This document shows positions 46,722-58,348 of a stretch of DNA of 64,000 bases, in pieces (within the stretch, counting starts at the first letter, position 1; each line of letters begins with the position of its first letter). The stretch is from Ehretia macrophylla. Its lineage: Eukaryota > Streptophyta > Magnoliopsida > Boraginales > Ehretiaceae. A program made the translations under genes and the position numbers. The stretch is taken from contig CM075770.1 in assembly GCA_037974665.1 (NCBI GenBank), positions 64,181,850 through 64,245,849 of the forward strand. Reading direction: 5' to 3'. Under the pieces are notes generated by a model. That model was not told the DNA's origin, ran no database searches, and saw only the letters and a list, made by a program, of their open reading frames with translations.

Positions 46722-46841
46722 GGGTGCAATGATACCAGCATTAATGCACTTGCTCCCATCAGAACTCCGAAGTTAAGCGTGCTTGGGCGAGAGTAGTACT
46801 AGTATAGGTGACCCCTTGGGAAGTCCTCGTGTTGCACCCCA
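46722..46841 (+). rRNA. 5S: 5S rRNA gene copy 66
   Basis: G7A, C10G, C20T, C29T, G30T, A32C, G82T, G85A, C95T, last base A. Confidence 0.87.
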
Positions 46842-47400
46842 CATTTTCAATTTTTTTTGCTCCATTTGGGGTTGCCAAGATACTTTATCCACAACATTTC
46901 TATTATCGAATCCCACGGCACCTTGGGCAAGACAACTTCGCTTCACCTGAAGGCTGGTCCAGCAAACCGAGGGCGTAGGGTTTATGACCAGGTCTCCGTC
47001 GCTCTGGTGCCCATAACTTTTGATCTGTAAAGTGTTACGCGGCGCACAGCATACCATTGCAAAGCTCTCCGATAGCTCTACGAAGGGGGCATCCAGCTTG
47101 CACGCTATACCCTTGTTGGAGTCCAAAATCAAACGTTTTTATCAGTTTCATGACACTTTTTCTTCTTTTGCTCTGTTTTTTCGTCCTGGATTATACGTCG
47201 TGAGCTGTTAAAAGGATGACAACCTTACTCGCTGGACATTAGAATACCCTACAATGCGTCGATATCACGTCTTGCGGGGATGCTGCGTTGTTGAAGCCGA
47301 TGGGTTGTCGTTAAGCCCATTCGGCCTTTTGAATGGGTCATCTCTCTAGGCTGGGACTATGAACCGTTTACAAATAAAGGAATTGTGCCCTCCACATTAC

Positions 47401-47520
47401 GGGTGCGATCATACCAGCACTAATGCACCGAATCCCATCAGAACTTCGAAGTTAAGCATGCTTGGGCCAGAGTAGCACTAGGATGGGTGACCCCTTGGGA
47501 AGTCCTCGTGTTGCACCCCC
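47401..47520 (+). rRNA. 5S: 5S rRNA gene copy 67
   Basis: G31A, C46T, G58A, G68C, T76C, C95T. Confidence 0.9.
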
Positions 47521-47867
47521 TTTTCTATTTTTTTTGCCCCGGTTAGGGTTGCCAAGATACTTTATCCACCAAATTTCTATTACCGAATCCCACGAAACAT
47601 TGGGCAAGACAACTTCACTTCACGTAGAGGCAGAGCCCGAAAACCGAGGGCGTCGGGCTTGTGACCAAGTCTCTGTCGCTCCGGTACCCATAAATTTTGA
47701 TCTGTAAGGAGTTACACGGCACACAGCATACCGTTGTAAATCTCTCTATGAGCTCTACGATGGGGGCAGCCAGCTTGCTTGCTATACCGATTTTTGGAGC
47801 TCAAAATCGAACGTTTTCATCTGTTTCATGCCACTTTTCTTCTTTTGCTCTATTTTTCCATCTTCGA

Positions 47868-48195
47868 TTGTACGTCGTTAGCTTTTAAAAGGACGACAAC
47901 CTTACTCACGGGACATTATAGGGCCCTACAATGCGTCGATATCACGTCTTGCGAGAATGCTGTGTTGTTGAAGGGGATGGGTTGTCGTTAAGCCCATCGG
48001 GCCTTTTGAATGGGCCATCTCTCTAGGATGGGACTGTGAACCGTTAACAAATAAAGGAATTGTTCCCTCAACATGACGGGTGCGATCATACCAGCACTAA
48101 TGCACCGGATCCCATCAGAACTTCAAAGTTAAGCGTGCTTGGGAGAGTAGTACTGGGATGGGTAACCCCCTGGGAAGTCCTCGAGTTACACCTCT
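47868..48195 (+). repeat. Short duplicated block D2
   Basis: Partner of D1; spacer tail plus copy 68. Confidence 0.75.
48078..48195 (+). rRNA. 5S: 5S rRNA gene copy 68 (2-nt deletion)
   Basis: 118 nt with the GGGAGAG deletion of copy 53. C46T, G48A, A80G, G89A, T109A, G113A, C118T. Confidence 0.86.
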
Positions 48196-48751
48196 TTTTC
48201 AATTTTTTTTGCCCTTGTTTGGGTTGCCAAGATACTTTATCCCCCACATTTCTCTTCCCGAATCCCACGGAACATTGGGAAAGACACCTTCGCTTCACGA
48301 AGAGGCTGGGCCGCAAACCGAGGGCGTAGGGCTTGTGACCAGGTCTCCATCGCTCCGGTGCCCATAACTTTTGATCTGTAGGGAGTTATGCGGCGTACAG
48401 CATACCGTTGCAAAGCTCTCTAAGAGCTCTACAACGGGGGCACCCAGCTTGCTTGCTATGCCCATTTTTGGAGCACATTATCAAACGTTTTCATAAGTTT
48501 TAGGCCACTTTTCTTCTTTTGCCCTGTTTTTTCATCCCGGATAGCACGTCGTGAGCTGTTAAAAATACGACAACCTTACTCGCTGGATATTAGAGGGCCA
48601 TACAACGCGTCGATATCACATCTTGTAAGGATGCTGCGTTGTTGAAGCGGATGGGTTGTCATTAAGCCCATTGGGCCTTTTGAATGGGCCATCTCTCTAG
48701 GATAAGATTGTGAACCATTAACACATAAAGGAATTGTGCCCTCAACATGAT

Positions 48752-48871
48752 GGTTTCGATCATACCAGCATTAATGCACCGGATCCTATCAGAACTCCTA
48801 AGTTAAGCGTACTTGGGGGAGAGTAGTACTAGGATGGGTGACCCCCTGGGAAGTCCTCGTGTTCCACCCCC
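48752..48871 (+). rRNA. 5S: 5S rRNA gene copy 69 (GGTTTCG class)
   Basis: G3T, G5T, C20T, C36T, G48T, G60A, C67G, G113C; T at -1. Confidence 0.86.
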
Positions 48872-49427
48872 CTTTTCAATTTTTTTTGCTCCGGTTTGGG
48901 TTGCCAAGATACTTTATCCATCAAATTTCTGTTACCGAATCCCACGGAACATTGGGCAAGATAACTTCGCTTCACGTAGAGGCTGGGCCCGTAAACCGAG
49001 GACCTAGGGCTTGTGACCAGGTCTCCGTTGCTTCGGTGCCAAAAACTTTTGATCTGTAAAGAGTTACGCAGCGCACAGCATACCGTTGGAAATCTCTCTA
49101 AGAACTCTACAACGGGGGCAACCAGCTTGCTCGCTGTGCCCTTTTTGGGGCCCAAAATCGAACGATTTCATCAGTTTCAGGCCACTTTTCTTCTTTTGCT
49201 CTATTTTTCATCCCGAATCGTACGTCGTGGGCGGTTAAAAGGACAACAACCTTACTCGCAGGACATTAGAGAGCCCTACAACGGGCCGATATCACCTCTT
49301 GCGAGAATGGTGCGTTGGTGAAGCGGGTGGGTTGTCGTTAAGCCAATTGGGCTTTTTGAAAGGGCCATCTCTCTAGGTTGGGGCTGTGAACCGTTAACAA
49401 ATAAATGAATTGTGCCCTCAACATGAC

Positions 49428-49547
49428 GGGTGTGATCATACCCACACTAATGCACAGCATCCCATCAGAACGCCGTAGTTAAGCGTACTGTAGCGAGAGT
49501 AGTACTAAGATGGGTGCCCCCTTCGGAAGTCCTCGTGTTGCACCCCT
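49428..49547 (+). rRNA. 5S: 5S rRNA gene copy 70
   Basis: C6T, A16C, G17A, C29A, G31C, T45G, A49T, G60A, T63G, G64T, G65A, G81A, A90C, C95T, G97C. Sister of copy 49 (14339 bp); intermediate element unrecognisable. Confidence 0.82.
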
Positions 49548-50103
49548 TTTTCAATTTTTTTTGCTCCAGTTTGGGTTGCCAAGATGCTTTATCCACCACA
49601 TTTCTATTATCGAATCCAACGGCACCTTGGGCAAGACAACTTCGCTTCACATGGAGGCTGCGCCCGTAAACCGAGGGCGTAGGGCTTGTGACCAGGTCTC
49701 CGTTGCTCCGATGCCCATAAATTTTGATCCGTAAGGAGTTACGCGGCGCACAGCATACCATTGCAAAGTTCTCAGACAGCTCTACGAAAGGGGCAGCAAG
49801 CGTGCTTGCTATGCCCTTTTTGGAGCCCAAAATTGAACGTTTTCATAAGTTTTCGGCCACTATTCTTCTTTTGCTATGTTTTTTTGTCCCGGATCGTACG
49901 TCGTGAGCTAGTAAAAGGATGACAACGTCACTCGCTGGACATTAGAGGGCCCTACAATGCATCGATATCACGTCTTACCAGGATGCTGCGTTGTTGAAGC
50001 AGATGGGTTATCGTTAAGCCCATTGGGCCTTTTGAATTGGCCATCCCTCTAGGCTGGGACTGTGAACCATTAACACATAATGGAATTGTGCCCTCAACAT
50101 GAC

Positions 50104-50223
50104 AAGTGCGATCATACCAGCACTAATGCACCAGATCTCATTAGAACTTCGAAGTTAAGCGTGCTTGGGCGAGACTAGTACTAGGATGGGTGACCCCTGG
50201 GGAAGTCCTCGTGTTGCACCCCC
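50104..50223 (+). rRNA. 5S: 5S rRNA gene copy 71
   Basis: G1A, G2A, G30A, C35T, C39T, C46T, G72C, C95T, T96G. Confidence 0.88.
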
Positions 50224-50780
50224 TTTTCAATTTTTTTTGCCCTTGTTAGGGTTGCCAAGATACTTTATCCACCAAATTTCTATTACCAAATCCCACGGAA
50301 CATTGGGCAAGACAACTTCGCTTTACGTAGAGGCTGGGCCCAAAAACCGAGGGCGTAGGGCTTGTGACCAGGTCTTCGTCGCTCCGGTGCCCAAAAATTT
50401 TGATCCGGAAGGAATTATGTGGCGCACAGCATACCGTTGCAAAGCGCTCTAAGAGCTCTACGACGGGGGCAGCCAGATTGCTCGCTTTGCCCATTTTTGG
50501 AGCCCAAAATTGAACATTTTTATCAGTTTCAGGCCACTTTTCTTCTTTTGCTCTGTTTTTTCGTCCCGGATCGTATTTCATGAGCTGTTAAAAGGACGAT
50601 AACATTACTTGCGGGACATTAGGGGGCCTTACAATGCGGCGATATCACGTCTTGCTAGGATGCTTCGTTGTTGAAGCGGATGGGTTATCGTTAAGCCCAT
50701 TGGGCCTTTTGAATTGGCCATCTCTCTAGGCTGGGGCTGTGAACCGTTAACGAATAAAGGAATTGTGCCCTCAACATGAC

Positions 50781-50899
50781 GGGTGCGATCATACCAGCAC
50801 TAATGCACCGGATCCCATCAGAACTCCGAAGTTAAGCATGCGTGGGCGAGAGTAGTACTAGGATGGGTGACCCCCTGGGAGTCCTCGTGTTGTACCCCC
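50781..50899 (+). rRNA. 5S: 5S rRNA gene copy 72
   Basis: 119 nt: one A lost at 100-101; otherwise only G58A, T62G and C114T. Very near consensus. Confidence 0.92.
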
Positions 50900-51457
50900 C
50901 TTTTCAATTATTTTTGCTCCGGTTTGGGTTGCCAAGATACTTTATCCACAACATTTCTATTATCGAATCCCATGGCACCTTGGGCAAGACAACTTCGCTT
51001 CACGTGGAGACTGGGCCCACAAACCAAGGGCGTAGGGCTTGTGACCAGGTCTCTATCGCTCCGGTGCCCATAACTTTTGATCCGTAAGGAGTAACGCACC
51101 ACACAGCATACCGTTGCAAAGCTCTCTGACAGCTCTACGAAGAGGGCAATGAGCTTGCTCGCTGTGCCCATTTTTATGGCCCAAAATCGAACGTTTTCAT
51201 CAGTTTCAAGTCACTTTTCCTTTTTTCCTCTGTTTTTTCATCCCGGATAGTACGTCGTGAGCTGTTAAAAGGACGACAACCTTACTAGCGGGTCATTAGG
51301 GGGCCCTACAACGCGTCGATATCCCGTCTTGCTTGGATGCTGCGTTATTGAAACAGATGAGTTATCGTTAAGCCCATTGGGCCTTTTGAATTGGCCATCT
51401 CTCTAGGCTGCGACTGTGAACCGTTAACACATAAAGGAATTGTGCCCTCAACATGAC

Positions 51458-51577
51458 GGGTGCGATCATACCAGCACTAATGCACCGGATCCTATCAGAA
51501 CTCCGAAGTTAAGCGTGCTTGGGCAAAAGTAGTACTAGGATAGGTGACCCCCCGGGAAGTCCTCGTGTTGCACCCCC
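51458..51577 (+). rRNA. 5S: 5S rRNA gene copy 73
   Basis: C36T, G68A, G70A, G85A, T96C. Full-length partner of the deleted copy 52. Confidence 0.92.
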
Positions 51578-52134
51578 CTTTAAAATTTTTTTTGCTCCGG
51601 TTTCGGTTGCCAAGATACTTTATCCACCACATTTCTATTATCGAATCCCATGGCACCTTGGGCAAGACAACTTCGCTTCACGTAGAGGTTGGGCCCGCAA
51701 ACTGAGGGCGTAGGGTTTATGACCAGGTCTCCGTCGCTCCAGTGCCCAGAACTTTTAATCCGTAAGGAGTTACATGGTGCACAGCATACCGTTGGAAAGC
51801 TCTCTGATAGCTCTACGAAGGGGGCAGCCTGCTTGCTCGCTGTGTCTTTGTTGGAATCCAAAATCAAACATTTTCATCAGTTTCAGGCCACTTTTCTTCT
51901 TTTGCTCAGTTTTTCCGTCCCGTATTGTATGTTCTGAGCAGTTAAAAGGACGACAACCTTACTCGCGGGACATTAGTGGGCCCTTCAACGCGTCGATATC
52001 ACGTCTTGGAAGGATGCTACGTTGTTGAAGTGGATGGGTTGTCGTTAAGCCCGTTGGGCCTTTTGAATGGGCCATCTCTCTAGGCTGGGACTGTGAACCG
52101 TTAAAAAATAAAGGAATTGTGCCCTCAACATGAC

Positions 52135-52254
52135 GGGTGTGATCATACTAGCACTAATGCACCAGATCCCATCAGAACATCTAAGTTAAGTGTGCTTGGG
52201 CGAGAGTAGTACTAGGATGGTTGACCCCCTGGGAAGTCCTCGTGTTGCACCCCC
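52135..52254 (+). rRNA. 5S: 5S rRNA gene copy 74
   Basis: C6T, C15T, G30A, T45A, C46T, G48T, C57T, G87T. Confidence 0.88.
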
Positions 52255-52811
52255 TTTTCAATTTTTTTTGCCCTGGTTAAGGTTGCCAAGATGCTTTATC
52301 GACCACATTTCTATTTCTGAATCCCACGGTGCCTTGGGCAAGACAACTTCGCTTCACGTAGAGGATGGGGCCGCAAACCGAGGGCACGAGGCTTATGACC
52401 AAGTCTCCGTTGCTCCAGTAGCCATAACTTTTGATCCGTACGGAGTTACGCAACGCACAGCATACCGTTACAAATCTCTGTGAGAGATCTACGATGGGGT
52501 CAGCTAGCTTGCTCGCTATAGCCATTTTTGGACCCCAAAATCGAACCTTTTCATCAGTTTCATGCCACTTTTCTTCTTTTGCTCTATTTTTTCATCCCAG
52601 ATCGTACGTCGTGAGCTGTCAAAAGGACGACAACCTTACTCGCGGGACATTTGAGGGTACTACAACGCGTCAATATCACGTCTTGCTAGGATGCTGCGTT
52701 GTTGAAGCGGATGGGTTATCGTTAAGCCCATTGGGCCTTTTGATTGGGCCATCTCTCTAGGATGGGATAGTGAATCGTTAACAAATAAAGGAATTGTGCT
52801 CTCTACATGAC

Positions 52812-52931
52812 GGGTACGATCATACCAGCATCAATGCATTGGATCCCATCAAAACTTCGAAGTTAAACATGCTTGGGCGAAAGTAGTACTAGGATGGGTA
52901 ATACTCTCGGAAGTCCTCGAGTTGCACCCCC
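52812..52931 (+). rRNA. 5S: 5S rRNA gene copy 75
   Basis: Among the most decayed full-length genes: G5A, C20T, T21C, C28T, C29T, G41A, C46T, G56A, G58A, G70A, G89A, C91T, C92A, C94T, G97C, T109A. Confidence 0.8.
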
Positions 52932-53488
52932 TTTTCAATTTTTTTTTTCTCCGGTTTGGGTTGCCAAGATAGTTTATCCACCAAATTTCTATTACCGAAT
53001 CCCACGGAACATTGGGCAAGACAACTTCGCTTCATGGAGAGGCTGGGCCCGCAAACCGAGGGCGTAAGGCTTTTGACTAAGTCTCCGTCGCTACGGTGCC
53101 CATAACTTTTGATCCGTAGGGAGTTACGTGGCGCACAGCATACCGTTGCAAAGCTCTCTAAGAGCTCTACGACGGTGGCAACTAGCTTGCTTGATGTGTC
53201 CTTTTTGGAGCCCATTATCGAATCTTTTCATCAATTTCAGGCCATTTTTCTTCTTTTGACCTAATTTTTCATCCCGGATAGCACGTCGTGAGCTGTTAAA
53301 AGGACGACAACCTTGCTCGCGGGACATTAGACGGCCCTACAATGCGTCTATATCAGGTCTTGTGAGGATGCTGCGTTGTTGAAGCGGATGGGTTGTCGTT
53401 AAGCCCATTGGGACTTTTTAATGGGCCATCTCTCTAGGATGAGATTGTGAACCGTTAACACATAAAGGAATTATGCCCTTAACATGAC

Positions 53489-53608
53489 GGTTTCGATCAT
53501 ACCAGCATTAATGCACCGGATCCTATCAGAACCCCTAAGTTAAACGTGCTTGGGCGAGAGTAGTACTAGGATGGGTGACCCCCTGAGATGTCCTCGTGTT
53601 CCACCCCC
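53489..53608 (+). rRNA. 5S: 5S rRNA gene copy 76 (GGTTTCG class)
   Basis: G3T, G5T, C20T, C36T, T45C, G48T, G56A, G98A, A101T, G113C. Partner of copy 22. Confidence 0.85.
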
Positions 53609-54165
53609 CTTTCAATTTTTTTTGCTCCGATTTGGGTTGCCAAGATACTTTATCCACCAAATTTCTATTATCGAATCCCACGGCACCATGGGTAAGACAA
53701 CTTCGCTTCACGTAGAGGCTGGGCCAGCAAACCGAGGGCCTAGTGCTTGTGACCAGGTCTTCGTCGCTCTGGTGCCGACAACTTTTGATCCGTAAAGAGT
53801 TACACGGCGCACAGCATACCGTTGGAAATCTCTCTGAGAACTCTACGACGGGGGCAACTAGTTTGCTCGCTGAGCCAGTTTTTGGAGCCCATATTCGAAC
53901 GTTTTCAACAGTTTCAGGCTACTTTTCCACTTTTTCTCTATTTTTTCATCCCAGATCGTACGTCGTGAGCTGTTAAAAGGTCGACAACCTTACTTGCGGG
54001 ACATTAGAGAGCCCTACAACACGTCGATATCACGTCTTGCGAGAATGCTGTGTTGTTGAAGTGGATGGGTTGTCGTTAAGCCAATTGGGCCTTTTGAATG
54101 GGCCATCTCTCTAGGTTGGGACTGTGAACCGTTAACAAATAAAGGAATTGTGCCCTCTACATGAC

Positions 54166-54285
54166 GGGTGCGATCATACCAGCACTAATGCACCGGATCC
54201 CATTTGAACTCTAAAGTTAAGCATGCTTGCGCGAAAGTAGTACTAGGACGGGTGACCCCCTGGGAAGTCCTCGTGTTGCACCCCC
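54166..54285 (+). rRNA. 5S: 5S rRNA gene copy 77
   Basis: C39T, A40T, C47T, G48A, G58A, G65C, G70A, T84C. Confidence 0.89.
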
Positions 54286-54843
54286 CTTTTCAATTTTTTT
54301 TGCTCCGGTATGGGTTGCCAAGATACTTTATCCACCACATTTCTATTATCAAATACCATGGCACCTTGGGCAAGACAACTGCGTTTCACGTGGAGGCTGG
54401 GCTCGCAAACCGAGGGCGTAGGGCTCATGACCAGGTCTTCGTCGCTCCGGTGCCCATAACTTTTGATCCGTAAGGAGTTACGCGGTGCACAGCATACCGT
54501 TACAAAGCTCTCCGACAGCTCGACAAAGGGGGCAGCAAGCTTGCTTGCTGTGTCCATTTTTGGAGACCAAAATACAACATTTTCATCGGTTTCAGGCCAC
54601 TTTACTTCTTTTGCTTTGTTTTTTCGTCCTGGATCGTACGTCGTCAACTGTTAAAAGAATGACAACCTTACTCGCAGGACATTAGAGAGCCCTACAACGC
54701 GTCGATATCCTGTCTTTCGAGGATGCTGCGTTGTTGAATCGGATGGGTTGTCGTTAAGCCCATTGGGCCTTTTGAATGGGCCATCTCTCTAGGCTGGGAC
54801 TGTGAACCATTAACAAAAAAAAGAATTATGCCCTCATCATGAC

Positions 54844-54963
54844 GGGTGCGATTATACCAGTACTAAAGCACTGGATACCATCAGAACTCCGAAGTTAAGC
54901 GTGCTAGGGCGATAGTAGTACTAGGATAGGTGACCCCCTTGGAAGTCCTTGTGTTGCACCCCC
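54844..54963 (+). rRNA. 5S: 5S rRNA gene copy 78
   Basis: C10T, C18T, T24A, C29T, C34A, T63A, G70T, G85A, G97T, C107T. Close sister of copy 43. Confidence 0.87.
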
Positions 54964-55519
54964 TTTTCAATTTTGTTTGCTCCAGTTTGGGTTGCCAAAA
55001 TACTTTATCCACCACATTTCTATTATTGAATCCCACGGCACCTTGGGCAAGACAACTTCGCTACACGTGGAGGCTGGGCCCGCAAGCCGAAGGTGTAGGG
55101 CTTGTGACCTGGTCTCCGTCGCTCCGGTTCCCATAACTTTTGATCCGTAAGGAGTTATGCGGTGCACAGCATACCGTTGCAAAGCTCTCTGATAGCTCTA
55201 CGAAGGGGGCAGCTAGCTTGCTCACTGTGACCTTTTTGGAGTAAAAAATCGAACGTTTTCATTACTTTTAGCCCACTTTTCTTCGTTTGCTCTGTTTTTC
55301 CATCCCGGATCGTACGTCGTGAGCTACTAAAAGGACGAGAACCTTGCTTGTGGGGAAATAGAGGGCCCTACAACTCGTCGATATCACGCCTTGCGAGGAT
55401 GCTACGTTGTTGAAGCGGATGGGTTGTCGTTAAGCCTATTGGGCCTTTTGAATAGGCCATCTCTCTAGGATGGGACTGTGAACCGTTAACAAATAAAGGA
55501 ATTGTGCCTTCAACATAAC

Positions 55520-55639
55520 GGGTGCGATCATACCAGCACTAATGCACCGGATCCCATCAAAACTCCGAAGTTAAGCGTGCTTGGGTGAAAGTAGTACTAG
55601 GATGGGTGACCCCCTGGGAAGTCCTCGTGTTGCACCCCC
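55520..55639 (+). rRNA. 5S: 5S rRNA gene copy 79 (among the best preserved)
   Basis: Only G41A, C67T and G70A; A-box (to 65) and C-box intact, helix I strands intact. Upstream AACAAATAAAGG and C at -1 are present. Confidence 0.95.
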
Positions 55640-56199
55640 TTTTCAATTTTTTTTTTGCCCTGGTTAGGGTAGCCAAGATACTTTATCCACCAAAACTCTA
55701 TTACTGAATCCCATGGAATATTGGGCAAGACAACTTCGCTTCATGTAGAGGCTGGGCCCGCAAACTGAAGGCGTAGTGCTTGTGACCAGGTCTCCGTCGC
55801 TCCGGTGACCGTAACTTTTGATCTGTAAGGAGTTACGTGGTGCACAGCATACCGTTGAAAATCTCTCTGAGAACTCTACGACGGGGGCAGCCAGCTTGCT
55901 CGCTGTGCCCATTTTTGGAGCCCAAAATCAAACGTTTTCATCAGTTTCAGGACACATTTCTCCTTTTTGCTCTATATTTTTGTCCCGGATCGTACGTCAT
56001 GAGCTGTTAAAAGGGCGACAACCTTACTCGCAGGACATTAGAGAGCCTTATAACGTGTCGATATCACGTCTTGCGAGGATGCTGCGTTGTTGAAGTGGAT
56101 GGGTTGTCATTAAGCCCATTGGGCCATTTGAATGGGCCAACTCTCTAGGCTGGGACTGTGAACCATTAACAGATAAAGAAATTGTGCCCTCAACATGAC

Positions 56200-56319
56200 G
56201 GGTGCAATCATACTAGCACTAATGCACTGGATCCCATCAGAACTCCGAACTTAAGCGTGCTTGGGCGAGAGTAGTACTAGGATGGGTGACCCCTTGGGAA
56301 GTCCTCTTGTTGCACCCCT
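56200..56319 (+). rRNA. 5S: 5S rRNA gene copy 80
   Basis: G7A, C15T, C29T, G51C, C95T, G108T, last base T. Sister of copy 26. Confidence 0.9.
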
Positions 56320-56875
56320 TTTTCAATTTTTTTTGCTCCGGTTTCGGTTGTCAAGATACTTTACCCATCACATTTCTATTATCGAATACCACAGCACCTT
56401 GGGCAAGACAACTTCGCTTCACGTGGAGGCTGGGTCCGCGAACCCAGCGCGTAGTGCTTGTAATCCGGTCTCCGTCGCTCCGGTGCCCATAACTTTTGAT
56501 CCGTAAAGAGTTACGCGGCGCATAGCATACCGTTGCAAAGCTCTCCGACAGCTCTACGAAGGGGGCAGCCAACTTGCTCGATGTGCCCTTTTTGGAGCCC
56601 AAAATAGAATGTTTTCATCAGTTTCAGGCCACTTTTCTTCTTTTGTTCTATTTTTCCGTCCCGGATCGTACGTCGTGAGCTGTTAAAAGGAAGACAACCT
56701 TACTTGCGGGACATTAGAGGGCCCTACAATGCATCGATATCACGTCTTGCGAGAATGCTGCGTTATTGAAGTGGATGGGTTGTCGTTAAGCCCATTGGGC
56801 CTTTTGAATGGGCCAACTCTCTAGGCTGGGACTATGAACCGTTTGCAAATAAAGGAATTGTGCCCCCAACATGAC

Positions 56876-56995
56876 GGGTCCGATCATACCAGCATTAATG
56901 GACCGGATCCCATAAGAACTCCGATGTTAAGCGTGCTTGGGCGAGAGTAGTACTAGGATGGGTGACCCCCTGGGTAGTCCTCGTGTTGCACCCCC
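56876..56995 (+). rRNA. 5S: 5S rRNA gene copy 81
   Basis: G5C, C20T, C26G, C39A, A50T, A100T; A-box after 50 and intermediate element intact. Confidence 0.91.
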
Positions 56996-57552
56996 TTTTC
57001 AATTTTTTTTGCCCTAGTTAGGGTTGCCAACATACTTTATCCACCTTATTTCTATTACTGAATCCCACGGAACATTGGGCAAGATAACTTCTCTTCACGT
57101 AGAGGCTGGGCCCGCAAACCGAGGGCCTAGGGCTTGTGACCAGGTCTCCGTCGCTCGGGTGCCCATAACTTTTGATCTGTAAGGAGTTACGCGGCACACA
57201 GCATACCGTTGCAAATATCTCTGAGAGCTCTACGACGAGGGCAGCTAGCTTGCTCGCTATGCCTATTTTTGGAGCCCAAAATCGAACGTTTTCACCAGTT
57301 TCAGGCCACTTTTCTTCGTTTGTTCTATTCTTTCATCCCGGATCGTATGTCGTGAGCTGTCAAAAGGATGACAACCTTACTCGCGGGACATTAGAGGGCC
57401 CTACAACGTGTTGATATCACATCTTGCGAGGATGCTGCGTTGTTGAAGTGGATGGGTTGTCGTTAAGCCCATTGGGCCTTTTGAATGGGCCATCTCTCTA
57501 GGCTAGGACAGTGAACCGTTAACAAATAAAGGAATTGTGCCCTCAACATGAC

Positions 57553-57672
57553 GGGTGCGATCATACCAGCACTAATGCATTGGATCATATCAGAACTCCG
57601 ATGTTAAGCGTGCTTGGGCGAGAGTAGTACTAGGATGGATGACCCCCTGGGAAGTCCTCGTGTTGCACCCTC
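57553..57672 (+). rRNA. 5S: 5S rRNA gene copy 82
   Basis: C28T, C29T, C35A, C36T, A50T, G87A, C119T. Unlike its block partners 28 and 47 it has a normal CCCCCTGGG, suggesting local replacement of the gene part. Confidence 0.9.
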
Positions 57673-58228
57673 CTTTTCAATTTTTTTTGCTCCGGTTTGG
57701 GTTGCCAAGATACTTTATCCACCACATTTCTATTATCGAATCCCACGGCACCTTGGGCAAGACAACTTCGCTTCACGGAGAGGCTGGGCCCACAAACCGA
57801 GGGCGTAAGGCTTTTGACCAGGTCTCCGTCGCTCCGGTGCCCATACTTTTGATCCGTAGGGAGTTACGCGGCGCACAACATACCGTTGCAAAGCTCTCTA
57901 AGAGTTCTACGACGGTGGCATCCAGATTGCTTGCTGTGCCCTTTTTGGATCCCATTATCGAATCTTTTCATCAGTTTCAGGCCATTTTTCTACTTTTGCC
58001 CTATTTTTTCATCCTTGATAGCACGTCGAGAGCTGTTAAAATGACGACAACCTTACTCGCGGGATATTAGAGGGACCTACAAAGCGTCTATATCACGTCT
58101 TGTGAGGATGCTGCGTTGTTGAAGCGGATGGGTTGTCGTTAAGCCCATTGGGCCTCTTTAATGGGCCATCTCTGTAGGATGAGATTGTGAACCGTTAACA
58201 CATAAAGGAATTATGCCCTTAACATGAC

Positions 58229-58348
58229 GGTTTCGATCATACCAGCATTAATGCATCGGATCCTATTAGAACTCCTAAGTTAAACGTGCTTGGGTGAGAG
58301 TATTACTAGGATGGGTGACCCCCTGAGATGTCCTCATGTTCCACCCCC
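58229..58348 (+). rRNA. 5S: 5S rRNA gene copy 83 (GGTTTCG class)
   Basis: G3T, G5T, C20T, C28T, C36T, C39T, G48T, G56A, C67T, G75T, G98A, A101T, G108A, G113C. Precedes the third composite spacer. Confidence 0.82.

Larger units (their letters stand above)
38398..47400 (+). repeat. Higher-order block A2 (copies 54-66)
   Basis: Partner of A1, one unit shorter. Its first part also matches 58229 onward at about 19.83 then 19.70 kb, so this stretch exists three times in the window. Confidence 0.75.
48752..52134 (+). repeat. Higher-order block C2 (copies 69-73)
   Basis: Partner of C1. Copy 73 keeps the full-length gene whereas its partner, copy 52, has lost 72 nt. Confidence 0.8.
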
